Source of the DNA: Kitagawia praeruptora
Lineage: Eukaryota; Streptophyta; Magnoliopsida; Apiales; Apiaceae
Reading direction: 5' to 3'
Length of the DNA: 64,000 nt
NCBI GenBank assembly: GCA_037693485.1
Contig: CM075351.1
Span: 72,442,001 to 72,506,000, forward strand
The notes under the pieces are model-generated. The model worked only from the letters and a program-made list of their open reading frames with translations. It did no database searches and had not been told where the DNA came from. This document shows positions 43,032-53,812 of this stretch, in pieces (within the stretch, counting starts at the first letter, position 1; each line of letters begins with the position of its first letter). Made by a program: the position numbers and the translations under genes.

Positions 43032-44638
43032 TACCTTTGTGTTTGCAGGGCAAAGAAAGTGAAAAGAAAGTCATGTGGATTTTGGACAGTGGATGCTCAA
43101 ATCATATGACTGGTGATATGGCCCTCCTATCACAGTATGAGGAAAAGGCTGGCCCAATGGTTGCTTTTGGAGATGACAGCATGGGTAACACATTGGGATA
43201 TGGCAAGTTTAAAGTTGGTAATGTCATCATTGAAGATGTAGCACTAGTCAAGGGACTCAAGCATAATCTACTAAGTGTTGGTCAGTTTACTGATAGAGGA
43301 TTCAAGGTGGATTTTGACAAAGATGAATGTTTGATCACTTACAAAAAGACTGGTGATTTTGCTCTATCTGGAGTAAGAAAAGGAAGCCTGTTTGTAGCCA
43401 ATATGGACTCTGCAAACAAGGACAAAATCTGTTGCTTTTATTCAAAAGCATCAAATGCAGATTGTTGGCTGTGGCACAAGAAGTTATCACACCTGAATTT
43501 CAAAGCCATTAATTCTCTAGTCAAAAGAGAGTTAGTGAGAGGCATGCCTACACTTGAATTCTGTCAAGAAGGAGTGTGTGAGGCCTGTCAAAAAGGAAAA
43601 ATGAAAAGATCAAGCTATAAGTCAAAGACAGTGACATCAATAACCAAGCCCCTGCAACTCATTCATATGGATTTGTTTGGGCCTGTCAACATTATGTCAC
43701 TAGGAAGAAAGAAGTATGCCTTGGTAATGGTTGATGACTTTACAAGGTATACATGGGTGGAATTTCTGGCATCAAAAGATGAGGCTCCTCAAGTAATCAT
43801 TGAACACATAAAGAAAGTTGACAAGGAAGCAAAGGTCAACAATGCAAGTGTGATTGCACTGAGAAGTGATAATGGAACAGAGTTCAGAAATGCCACACTT
43901 GAAGCATTCTGCAAAGAGAATGGCATTTCTCAGCAATTCTCAGCTCCAAGGACTCCACAACAAAATGGAGTTGTTGAGAGAAAGAACAGAACTCTAATTG
44001 AGGCTGCTAGAACAATGTTACTTGATGCAAAGATGCCTACATGTTTTTGGGCTGAGGCTGTGAGCACTGCATGCTATATCCAGAACAGGACCCTCATCAA
44101 CAAAAACACTGGAAAGACACCTTACAATTTGATGACTGGAAAGAAGCCTACTCTAAAGTATATCCATACTTTTGGAAGCAAATGCTTTGTATTGAAAGAT
44201 AATTCTGAATATGTTGGAAAGTTTGATGCAAAGGCATTTGAAGGAATTTTTCTTGGCTACTCTATGGAAAGAATTGCATACAAGGTCTATGTCATCAGTC
44301 AAAAGAAAATTATGGAAAGCACAGATGTGACATTTGATGACAACAAACTACCTGGACTAGAAGAAGCCAATGATGAAGAGAAAGATCCATTAAAGTTTGA
44401 TAATCTAGATGATTCTGATGAAGAGATTGAAACTGAAGTTAAAAATCAAGTTCAACAAACTCAAGTGAATGATGATACAAGAGAAGAATTTGTGCCAATC
44501 AACAGTGCAGAAACAAGCATCCAAGACACACCTGTGAGTAGTGGCAACCTCACAGGGGGTGGAGATGAGAATGATCATAATTTGGATGATGAAGCAACAT
44601 CAAGAATGAGAAATCAAGCTGAACATTCAAGGAAATAG
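43010..44638 (+). CDS. SIRE-type Pol, protease-integrase part
   Basis: The 542-aa open part is in a different frame from Gag and overlaps it by 22 bases. It carries the protease motif (WILDSGCSNHMTGD), pre-integrase (LWHKKLSHLNFKAINSL), and integrase with all three acidic positions (MDLFGP, LRSDNGTEF, and the glutamate of GVVERKNRT). After integrase comes a variable linker (acidic, PINSAETSIQDTPV). A TAG ends the open part; homology continues in the same frame beyond it, so this is a nonsense mutation. The Gag-Pol frame change may be a recoding site or an old indel near 43015. Confidence 0.85.
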   Translation: MGTKGKVIPLCLQGKESEKKVMWILDSGCSNHMTGDMALLSQYEEKAGPMVAFGDDSMGNTLGYGKFKVGNVIIEDVALVKGLKHNLLSVGQFTDRGFKVDFDKDECLITYKKTGDFALSGVRKGSLFVANMDSANKDKICCFYSKASNADCWLWHKKLSHLNFKAINSLVKRELVRGMPTLEFCQEGVCEACQKGKMKRSSYKSKTVTSITKPLQLIHMDLFGPVNIMSLGRKKYALVMVDDFTRYTWVEFLASKDEAPQVIIEHIKKVDKEAKVNNASVIALRSDNGTEFRNATLEAFCKENGISQQFSAPRTPQQNGVVERKNRTLIEAARTMLLDAKMPTCFWAEAVSTACYIQNRTLINKNTGKTPYNLMTGKKPTLKYIHTFGSKCFVLKDNSEYVGKFDAKAFEGIFLGYSMERIAYKVYVISQKKIMESTDVTFDDNKLPGLEEANDEEKDPLKFDNLDDSDEEIETEVKNQVQQTQVNDDTREEFVPINSAETSIQDTPVSSGNLTGGGDENDHNLDDEATSRMRNQAEHSRK

Positions 44639-45078
44639 GATAGATCACACACTTCAGAGCAAATCATTGGAGATCCCAATGCAGGAGTAAAAACTAGAAG
44701 AGCAACTCAGAATGAGTGCCTCTATGGATGTTTTCTATCTCAAGTTGAGCCTAAGAAAATTGATGATGCACTGTTGGATCCAGATTGGATTATTGCCATG
44801 CAAGAGGAGCTGAATCAATTTGAAAGGAACAAAGTATGGGAACTTGTGCCTGCACCAAAGAATAGAACCATTGTTGGAACAAAATGGGTTCTGAAGAATA
44901 AAATGGATGAAGATGGTGTAATAGTAAGAAACAAAGCAAGGCTGGTTGCAAAAGGATACTCTCAACAAGAAGGCATTGATTATGATGAGACATTTGCCCC
45001 TGTTGCTTGATTGGAAGCCCTCAGAATATTCTTGGCATTTGCTGCTCATTCAAACTTTAAAGTCTATCAAATGGATGT
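44639..45078 (+). pseudogene. SIRE-type Pol, RT N-terminal part
   Basis: It is the same frame as the preceding segment. It encodes the start of reverse transcriptase (NKVWELVPAPKNRTIVGTKW, VRNKARLVAKGYSQQEGIDY). A TGA at 45008-45010 replaces an arginine codon of the conserved FAPVAR-type motif. The segment stops at the nested insertion, within the conserved Q-M-D-V motif. Confidence 0.88.
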
Positions 45079-46564
45079 TGTTATGCAAAATCACGCAAGC
45101 GCACGTTATCACAAGTAATATATGATTAAATCAAGTTCGTTCCCACAGAGATCTAGAATGGTGCTCAAATCAGCAAATATGCCTATGCAACAATGTATGG
45201 TTTTAATTCACTGCTAAGACAAATAACAATTTGGATTTTATTTAACTACTAAATTAACTATCAAACTAAGATTAACTAATTAAAGAGATTGGAATCGAAT
45301 TACTAATATGAGAATAAAACATGGAACCCTAGTTTCATCATCTACTTCACTTAGAGTTGCAGCCTTTAATTAAAACATGCGATGGTTTTGATATCTGATC
45401 GGATAACACGAAAAGAGTAAAAGTTACCTCTCGGTATACTAGTACCAATCTACACATACATCCATAAAAGAGATAGAAGATGAATAGGCACCTATTATGT
45501 TTAGACCCTATATCTCTATAGAATTTGAAAACATAAAGGTTGAAGCACAAGTTATCCACTTAGATCACATAGGGCAGTATAAGTATTTTCATCTCACACC
45601 ACAATCATATTGATAACAATTATGAACCTATGCTAGCATGGCAAGTTCTAAATCTCAAGATCCACTCTCGCTTCACAAGAGATTAACAATTCAGTTTAGA
45701 TGTTAGCTACGCATCCAAAAGCATTAAGATTAACCATACGAGGATATCAAGAATTCACCACACATAAATCTTTAAGGCATGCAAACTACTAAGCTACATA
45801 GATAAATCCACTAGGATCCCATGACAACGATTAGCCCATAATTGAACCGTTCATCTTCATGGGATTTGATGAAAACATGGTAAATAACAAGATATGAATA
45901 AAAGAAGTAATTATATTAATAAACAAGAGTTTGAGAAAACAAATCTATAATCCAAAGTAACACAACGGATGAAGTAGATCTAGATCCGTTGCTTGTCACG
46001 AGCGTTGAATCCTTCTCTCCTCTTCTCCCTTGCAGATCTAAGCTGGTTACAATAATAAAACTATGATAATCTGTATATCCCTATTACAATGGTAGGATGT
46101 GTTTAAATAGGCTCTAAAAGTCTTGTCCAGCAAGAAAATACCCAAAATAGAATTATAATAGAATTTCTGCAAGATGCGTTTCCTAAACTGATTCTGTTTT
46201 CTTAAGGAAATTCGTGGCTGACTTGTCTTCTATTTTTCTGGAACGTCACAAACGTAATTGGACCTCTGGACCACCTTAGAATGATAGAAAATCTCGTTAT
46301 CTTCGCGTGGACTGCTTACGGGCTGAAAACAGACTCATAGAACTCAAGATATGGCCCAAACAGTGAATCTCATGCGTGCAGCCCAATAAATCCGAATTTT
46401 AATAAATTAAATCTCCAAAAATGACAAAAACATCCACCATAATCAACATCCTTGTAAATCTGCACAACTAAACAAAACACATCAAAACTACAAGAAACTT
46501 GAGCCCAAGACAATCAATTTAAGCCGATTTAGAATGTTCCAAGTGGATATAAATCCACTTATCA
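45079..46564 (-). repeat. 3' LTR of the nested element
   Basis: On the minus strand it starts TGATAAGTGGATTTATATCC, in which AAGTGGAT and ATCCACTT form a perfect stem, and ends CATAACA. Frames inside it are chance. Confidence 0.93.
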
Positions 46565-46580
46565 CACCCCCAAACTTAAA
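46565..46580 (-). other. Polypurine tract of the nested element
   Basis: On the minus strand AAGTTTGGGGGTG directly precedes the LTR. The same purine phrase recurs at about 48358-48371 and 48815-48826 inside the element. Confidence 0.8.
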
Positions 46581-49507
46581 CCGATGCTTGTCCTCAAGCA
46601 TTAACAATTACAACTAACTAACTAACTAGTACCACTTCCGTAGGTGATCACGGTTGCATTTGGCATATGCAACAAGCCCTTTAAACCCCTAGGCAGCCCT
46701 AGTGGACGAGTAAGGTCTCGTGAGGGCCTATAGCGAATGTACCCACAAAATCCATTTAACCTAATGCAATGCAATGCATGAATGCAACTAATATGCAAAT
46801 GCAATTAATCTAATCTACCATACCTTCAAATCCTCTCATGCCATATCAACTTAAGAATCAAAGTAAATACGCAATGTCTTGGTGTCGAAAGTGCAAGTAT
46901 TCACATAGTCTACTCAATGAACATGCATAAGTTCTCACAAGTCCATGTCAAGTGTAAGAATAAGTTAGTAAACATGCTAAGCCTACAAGAGTACATCTTT
47001 GAGACAAAACTCGGGATCTCATACGCAAAAAACAAGCAAACACTCACAATCCACTCACAAAAGAATTTTCACTCAAGAACAAGGGTAAGTGTATCACTCA
47101 ATTCCAACAAAATCATAAACATGCTTGATATTTGGTATCAATCTAACTCTTAACACAACATACATCAATGACGATAATCAAAAAGGTCTTTAATTGGGTT
47201 GTAATGGGGCTAGGGACAAGGTATGTCAAATAAGCCAAAACAGGTGAAGTGTCAAAAGCTAGTAGGAACGATAATAAATCATACACAACACCATATTTCC
47301 CCCCCACATAATTTTACTATGACAAACACTCGACTAGTCGACTGAAATAGGATCACAACAAACACAAACATGCTCTCATAATATTTTTTTTTCCTTTTTT
47401 TTTTCTTTTTTTCTTTTTTTTTCTATTTTTTTTTATATATTTTTTTTTTATTTTTTTTCTTTTTCTTCGAGAGCTAAATAGAACACAAACAATAATATAA
47501 ACAATAACAATGATCCCATAATTTATTACATATGTCGACTATCAAGTACACAAACCCAATTTCAATATTTTTCCCAAAAAATATGACCAACAATAACCCC
47601 TCCTTGCACACCTTATTACTCCCTTAAGCACTCTACTAGCCTTTGACAATGTAGGTTCAAATTAATGTAAGGCCAATACAAGAAAAAGGTCTAGGCAAGT
47701 AATGTGGTATGTCACCGAAAAAATAGGATTAAGCTCAACGGGTTAACTAATTGATCATGTAAACATGGTGTGGTAATATGGGAAAATATGCGGTTATTCC
47801 TAATTGCCTTTATCATTTTAATCGTCAAATAATGTCATGCGTTTCAAGAAAGACCTCAAACAACTGCTAGCAATGCAAACAATCCGTGGACACTCAAGCA
47901 AACGAATAAATTGCAGATATTATGCAATATGCAATAAGGCTCAAAATCTCACTTGGTGGAAAAACATACTCAATCCCAAGCAAACATCTCTCTAACGCAC
48001 CAACTTGTATTCAAAGCATGCAAACTAAATCAACTTGCACATATTCATGTCCTTCTAATCACTTGCAACATTCAAAAAGTCTACTAGCTTCAACTTACTA
48101 GTGTATGTGTGTGCACAAGAACAAAGCATATCACTTCTCAATCAAAAGCGTCAACAACACAAAATTCCTATCAAGCATGGGTGCAAATGCAACTATTATG
48201 AACTCACATGATATACAAATATAAAAACAGAATGTCCTATATGAAACAAACGTAGATAACACGAACATAAATGCATAATTTACTACTACTAATATGCAAA
48301 GCATGAAATCCTACATGAACAAATAATACAACAACAACTACTAAACCCTCAAACAATCACCCCCAAACTTAAAAGATTCAATGTCCTCATTGAATGGAAG
48401 TAAATACAAGGGATAGTAGAAACATACCTGCAAGCCGAAGCATACCCAACAATTTCTTTTCTCGCAAAAATCCCCTTTCCTTAGCAATTGGCCTCAAAAC
48501 AACCGATTAAATTTAACCTCCGCATCCGAAAAAGAAAATCTCTCTACCCTAAAAGAACCACCCCCCATTCGCTTAGGCGCCATAATAATCAAAACCCCAC
48601 TCAACAATAGCACCACCAACAACCACCAAGAAAATATCCCACAAAAAACCACCAAGAAAAATATCCCACCAAAAACCACCAAGAAAAATCACACCACAAA
48701 TACCCAAGTGTCCAGAATAATACAAAAACCCCAATTTACAAGAACACAAATTCGTAATAAAATAGAGAAAAGAAATCCCACTACGAATCAAAGAGGTGAA
48801 CTTGTAGTAATTTTCCCCCAAACTTGAATTTTTAAGAGATGTAGAGGAGGAAGATAATGAATTGGGTGTGTATGTATGGGTATATATAGGCCATGGAGTG
48901 ATAGGATGAATATAAGAATTTTAATGTGAATAGGAAAAAATTTGGGTGGAAATTGGAATTTGATATGGGATAGAAAAATATTTAATGGAGAAAAGAAAAA
49001 GATTTTGAAAAGAAATAGGAATTTGAAATTTTTTAGGAGAGATGAGGGGTTTTGGAATTAAAATAGGAAAAGATTTAGGTTTAGAATGGGTGTATAAAAG
49101 AATGGAAGGAGAAAAGATTTTTTTTTATATATATATAATATACAACACACGCACAACACACAGTAAAGGAACAGGCTGAGAAATCTTTTTATCTCACTGG
49201 AACACGCGCCAGCTGCGGAAGTGGAGAGCAAATTGCCTCATGAACAGAAACGAAACTGCGACTTGCGCGACTCAGGGGCAGCTTGCCTCACAGTCAGTTG
49301 CGCAGGCGCAACTTGCGCATCAGGCGCGCAAATTGCCCTGTAACGCAGGTTGCTCCTGCGTGACACCCAAAAAATTCGATTTTTTGATTTTTTTTTTTTT
49401 TTCAACACTCAAAATTCTTTCCTTTTTTTTTTTTCCTATACTAATGCATGGGTTGCCTCCCACGAAGCGCTTCTTTAACGTCAATAGCTTGACGTTACTT
49501 CCTCAAA
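46581..49507 (-). other. Non-coding 3' region of the nested element
   Basis: No coding domain occupies these 2.9 kb, where an autonomous relative would carry pol. It holds a T-rich tract (47382-47465, plus strand), two extra polypurine-like copies, a GC-rich patch with repeated TTGCGC (49200-49365) and a structured motif right after the Gag-protease stop (49447-49498). Confidence 0.75.
49447..49498 (-). other. Structured motif after the Gag-protease stop
   Basis: On the minus strand, 10 bases past the stop, AACGTCAAGCTATTGACGTT forms a hairpin. It is followed by the palindrome GAAGCGCTTC and then TGGGAGGCAACCCA, a second small stem. From general knowledge very similar GCGCTTC...GGGAGGCAACCC phrases recur in Athila/Tat-type elements of many plants; a role in RNA packaging, dimerisation or recoding is conjecture. 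Confidence 0.5.
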
Positions 49508-52189
49508 TCATGGCGGTTTCAAAAGAATAACCGAACCATCTTCAACAGACAAACCACTCATACGAACACTGACATCTTGGTTGCTTGCTTTCCACAAATC
49601 AATTCCATCAGATTTCAACCTAATTTTACTACCAAACGGCCAAATCTTCTTCTTTTTCTTCTTCATACCTCTAAGGTGCTTCTCCGACTCTACCGACTGA
49701 ACAAAAATTTCTTCTTCCTTATCATCGGTCTTCCACCTTCGCAACACGTTATCATGCCCCTCTTCAAAAATCACTAGCTCATTATTCAAAAGGACATACC
49801 TCAAATGTGGTGGAAGTTTTCCAAGCTTTACACTCGAGAGATCTTGAACTGAAGAACTGTCAATGGAATCACTAATGGGATGCTTTAGCATGTGTGTGTC
49901 CGATTTCTCGCTCAACAATTGATCAAACTTCTTTCTCTGACCCGTATCAACTATATCCACACTGCAACATTCTTCATCCTCTGTCGGAAATTTCATGGCC
50001 TTAAACACATTAAATGTGACACTTTGATCTTGCACCCTCATTGTAAGCTCTCCTTTCTGCACATCAATCAAAGTCTTTCCTGTAGCCAAGAACGGTCTTC
50101 CCAAGATTATGGGAATCTTCTTATCTTCTTCAAAATCCAAGATCACAAAATCAGCAGGAAATATGAGTTTATCAACCTTTACCAAAACATCCTCCACTAT
50201 GCCTCTAGGATATGTGATAGATCGATCAGCCAACTGCAAAGAGATGTTAGTTGGCTTTGGCTCCGGTAGACCAAGTTGCTTGAACACAGACAAGGGCATA
50301 AGATTAATGCTCGCTCCCAAATCACACAAACACTTGCTGAATGAAAGATTGCCAATAGTACAAGGGATAGTGAAACTTCCTGGATCTTTAAGTTTAGGTG
50401 GCAATTTCTGTTGCAGAACTGCACTGCACTCTTCTGTCAATGCCACTGTTTCAAAATCTTCCAACCTTCTCTTCCTTGACAAAATATCCTTCATGAACTT
50501 TGCATATCTCGGCATCTGCTCCAACGCTTCAACAAAAGGAATGTTAATGGACAGTTTCTTGAAGACCTCCATAAATTTCTGAAACTGTTTTTCCTGACTT
50601 TTCTTCAAACGTCCAGGGAATGGAGGAGGTGGATAGATCTGATTATTCATTGAAGATTGCTCCGGAGTAGACTTTTCAACTGGTTCCTTGCTCTTCTCAC
50701 CATCAAGCTGATCAGCCACTAAATCAGATTTCCCAATTTCGGGCACCGCAGATTTTTCAACTTGCTGATTCTGAACATCTACATCTTCTTCAGTTGCTGA
50801 TTTAGGATCACTTGTGACTTTTCCAGATCTCAAAGTAACTGCATTGACCTGTTCTTTGCTTTCCCTCCTGCCTGGATTAACCTCCGTATCACCAGGAAGA
50901 GTTCCTTGTTGCATATTTACCAAGGCACTTGTAATCTGCCCCAACTGGGTTTCCAAAACTTTCTGGCCAGCTTGTAGGTTCTTTATCATCACCCTCATAT
51001 CATCTATCTCATTAGAAGATTGCCCCGCATGAGCCTGGGGTTGCTGCTGAAATCCCGGAGGTTGATATGGTGCCTTTGGAGCATAAGGCTGTTGATAGCC
51101 TTGATTAAATGGCTTCGCTTGCTGATACGATTGTTGAGCATTCTGATTGTTGCTCCAGCTGAAGTTGGGATGACTCCTGTTGTTAGGATGATAAGTGGCT
51201 GGAACTGATGCAGCAGGTCTCTGAAAATTACTCACGAACTGTACTGATTCAGAAGAGATAGCACACTGATTCGTCTCATGTGCGCCCGCACATAACTCAC
51301 AAACACTAGCCACCTGCTGAACTCCATAATTAGCAAGAGAATCCACCTTCATAGCAAGAGCTTTCAACTGAGCCGTAATCATTGCAGCTGTATCTACTTC
51401 AAAAATTCCTGCTGCCTTGCCTTGAGATAGCCTTTGGGTAGGATTTTGATATTCATTAGCAGCCATCATCTCTATAAGATCATAAGCTTCATCATAGCTC
51501 TTTGCCCACAGAGCTCCACCTGATGCTGCATCTAGCAAAGGCCTAGACTGTGTTCCCAACCCATTGTAAAAACCATTAATAACCATCCAATCAGGCATGC
51601 CATGATGAGGACACTTCCTTAGCATCTCCTTGTAGCGTTCCCAAGCCTCACACAAGGTTTCGCCAGATTGTTGTTGAAATTGAGCTAGCTGGTTCCTTAG
51701 TGCTGCAGTTTTCGCCATAGGGAAGAATTTAGTAAGAAACTTCTGAGCAAGATCTTCCCATGTAGTAATAGAACCAGATGGTAAAGAGTGTAGCCAGCTT
51801 TTAGCCTTATCCCTCAGAGAGAATGGGAAAAGCCTCAACCTGATAGCATCATCCGTCACACCATTACACTTGAACGTGTCGCAGATTTCGATAAAGTCCC
51901 GAACATGCATGTTAGGATCCTCCGTAGAAGCTCCCCCAAACTGGACCGAATTCTGCACCATCTGAATTGTGCCCGGCCTGATCTCAAAGTTGTTCGCTGC
52001 AATAGCTGGTCTAATAATGCTAGACTGGATGTCATTGAGTTTCGGCTGAGAATAGTCCTTCAAAGCCTTGACTACTACTGCATCCGCCATCTCTATAGTA
52101 GTTTCAAATTCCTCTTTATTATCCTCTGTATTCTTTACAAGATCGTCTTCTGCCAGTTCTTCCTTCCTAGCTTGCGAACGTGTTCGCAT
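49508..52189 (-). CDS. Athila/Tat-type Gag-protease, 893 aa
   Basis: The frame is open throughout. The Gag capsid region (about residues 60-280) has the retrotransposon_gag pattern (LFPFSLRDKAKSWLHSLPSG, TWEDLAQKFLTKFFP). A single CCHC-like knuckle follows (CELCAGAHETNQC), then a Gln/Pro-rich stretch, then a retropepsin-like domain with CDLGASINLMPLSVFKQLG and the IILGRPFLATG motif. The catalytic triplet is DLG, as in many Athila/Ogre proteases (DTG/DSG elsewhere). The frame ends soon after a LPPHLRYVLL motif that normally leads into RT, so pol was cut off and replaced by a basic tail (MKKKKKKIWPFGSK). It supplies particle protein and protease only. Confidence 0.9.
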   Translation of the reverse strand: MRTRSQARKEELAEDDLVKNTEDNKEEFETTIEMADAVVVKALKDYSQPKLNDIQSSIIRPAIAANNFEIRPGTIQMVQNSVQFGGASTEDPNMHVRDFIEICDTFKCNGVTDDAIRLRLFPFSLRDKAKSWLHSLPSGSITTWEDLAQKFLTKFFPMAKTAALRNQLAQFQQQSGETLCEAWERYKEMLRKCPHHGMPDWMVINGFYNGLGTQSRPLLDAASGGALWAKSYDEAYDLIEMMAANEYQNPTQRLSQGKAAGIFEVDTAAMITAQLKALAMKVDSLANYGVQQVASVCELCAGAHETNQCAISSESVQFVSNFQRPAASVPATYHPNNRSHPNFSWSNNQNAQQSYQQAKPFNQGYQQPYAPKAPYQPPGFQQQPQAHAGQSSNEIDDMRVMIKNLQAGQKVLETQLGQITSALVNMQQGTLPGDTEVNPGRRESKEQVNAVTLRSGKVTSDPKSATEEDVDVQNQQVEKSAVPEIGKSDLVADQLDGEKSKEPVEKSTPEQSSMNNQIYPPPPFPGRLKKSQEKQFQKFMEVFKKLSINIPFVEALEQMPRYAKFMKDILSRKRRLEDFETVALTEECSAVLQQKLPPKLKDPGSFTIPCTIGNLSFSKCLCDLGASINLMPLSVFKQLGLPEPKPTNISLQLADRSITYPRGIVEDVLVKVDKLIFPADFVILDFEEDKKIPIILGRPFLATGKTLIDVQKGELTMRVQDQSVTFNVFKAMKFPTEDEECCSVDIVDTGQRKKFDQLLSEKSDTHMLKHPISDSIDSSSVQDLSSVKLGKLPPHLRYVLLNNELVIFEEGHDNVLRRWKTDDKEEEIFVQSVESEKHLRGMKKKKKKIWPFGSKIRLKSDGIDLWKASNQDVSVRMSGLSVEDGSVILLKPP

Positions 52190-52303
52190 ACAAACTCACG
52201 TACCTGAAACACCAAGAAACAAACAAACTAAATAAGAATCCGAGTCAGTGAACGCTAACGACCACTGATGACAAGCACATAAACTAATAAAAACACCGAT
52301 GAT

Positions 52304-52320
52304 CCCCGGCAGCGGCGCCA
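52304..52320 (-). other. Primer binding site, Asp-tRNA type
   Basis: On the minus strand TGGCGCCGCTGCCGGGG lies six bases after the 5' LTR. This matches the Asp-tRNA complement used by Athila/Tat elements and separates this element from the Met-tRNA-primed Copia elements around it. Confidence 0.88.
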
Positions 52321-52326
52321 AAAACT

Positions 52327-53812
52327 TGTTATGCAAAATCACGCAAGCGCACGTTGTCACAAGTAATATATGATTAAATCAAGTTCGTTCCCACAGAGAT
52401 CTAGAATGGTGCTCAAATCAGCAAATATGCCTATGCAACAATGTATGGTTTTAATTCACCGCTAAGACAAATAACAATTTGGATTTTATTTAACTACTAA
52501 ATTAACTATCAAACTAAGATTAACTAATTAAAGAGATTGGAATCGAATTACTAATATGAGAATAAAACATGGAACCCTAGTTTCATCATCTACTTCACTT
52601 AGAGTTGCAGCCTTTAATTAAAACGTGCGATGGTTTTGATATCTGATCGGATAACACGAAAAGAGTAAAAGTTACCTCTCGGTATACTAGTACCAATCTA
52701 CACATACATCCACAAAAGAGATAGAAGATGAATAGGCACCTATTATGTTTAGACCCTATATCTCTATAGAATTTGAAAACATAAAGGTTGAAGCACAAGT
52801 TATCCACTTAGATCACATAGGGCAGTATAAGTATTTTCATCTCACACCACAATCATATTGATAACAATTATGAACCTATGCTAGCATGGCAAGTTCTAAA
52901 TCTCAAGATCCACTCTCGCTTCACAAGAGATTAACAATTCAGTTTAGATGTTAGCTACGCATCCAAAAGCATTAAGATTAACCATACGAGGATATCAAGA
53001 ATTCACCACACATAAATCTTTAAGGCATGCAAACTACTAAGCTACATAGATAAATCCACTAGGATCCCATGACAACGATTAGCCCATAATTGAACCGTTC
53101 ATCTTCATGGGATTTGATGAAAACATGGTAAATAACAAGATATGAATAAAAGAAGTAATTATATTAATAAACAAGAGTTTGAGAAAACAAATCTATAATC
53201 CAAAGTAACACAACGGATGAAGTAGATCTAGATCCGTTGCTTGTCACGAGCGTTGAATCCTTCTCTCCTCTTCTCCCTTGCAGATCTAAGCTGGTTACAA
53301 TAATAAAACTATGATAATCTGTATATCCCTATTACAATGGTAGGATGTGTTTAAATAGGCTCTAAAAGTCTTGCCCAGCAAGAAAATACCCAAAATAGAA
53401 TTATAATAGAATTTCTGCAAGATGCGTTTCCTAAACTGATTCTGTTTTCTTAAGGAAATTCGTGGCTGACTTGTCTTCTATTTTTCTGGAACGTCACAAA
53501 CGTAATTGGACCTCTGGACCACCTTAGAATGATAGAAAATCTCGTTATCTTCGCGTGGACTGCTTACGGGCTGAAAACAGACTCATAGAACTCAAGATAT
53601 GGCCCAAACAGTGAATCTCATGCGTGCAGCCCAATAAATCCGAATTTTAATAAATTAAATCTCCAAAAATGACAAAAACATCCACCATAATCAACATCCT
53701 TGTAAATCTGCACAACTAAACAAAACACATCAAAAATACAAGAAACTTGAGCCCAAGACAATCAATTTAAGCCGATTTAGAATGTTCCAAGTGGATATAA
53801 ATCCACTTATCA
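52327..53812 (-). repeat. 5' LTR of the nested element
   Basis: It is the partner of the copy at 45079-46564 and is collinear with it. The few differences are single-base changes. Confidence 0.93.

Larger units (their letters stand above)
45079..53812 (-). mobile_element. Nested non-autonomous Athila/Tat-like element (Gag-protease only)
   Basis: Two 1486-bp LTRs (45079-46564 and 52327-53812) differ by about six bases by eye. The 5-bp duplication GATGT flanks the element (45074-45078 and 53813-53817), and the host reading frame resumes exactly after it. The minus strand has a primer site complementary to Asp-tRNA, one 893-aa Gag-protease frame, and about 2.9 kb of non-coding DNA before the polypurine tract. 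No RT, RNase H or integrase exists. This is the structure of terminal-repeat retrotransposons with only GAG (TR-GAG), which need partner enzymes. It is the youngest insertion in the nest. Confidence 0.93.

Noticed and set aside
45347..45559. Matching short minus-strand frames at 45347-45559 and 52595-52807
   Set aside because: Both are the same spot in the two LTRs of the nested element; repetition is due to the LTR pair and not to a conserved gene.
49577..52207. Plus-strand frames across 49.5-52.2 kb
   Set aside because: They are antisense shadows of the long Gag-protease frame on the minus strand.
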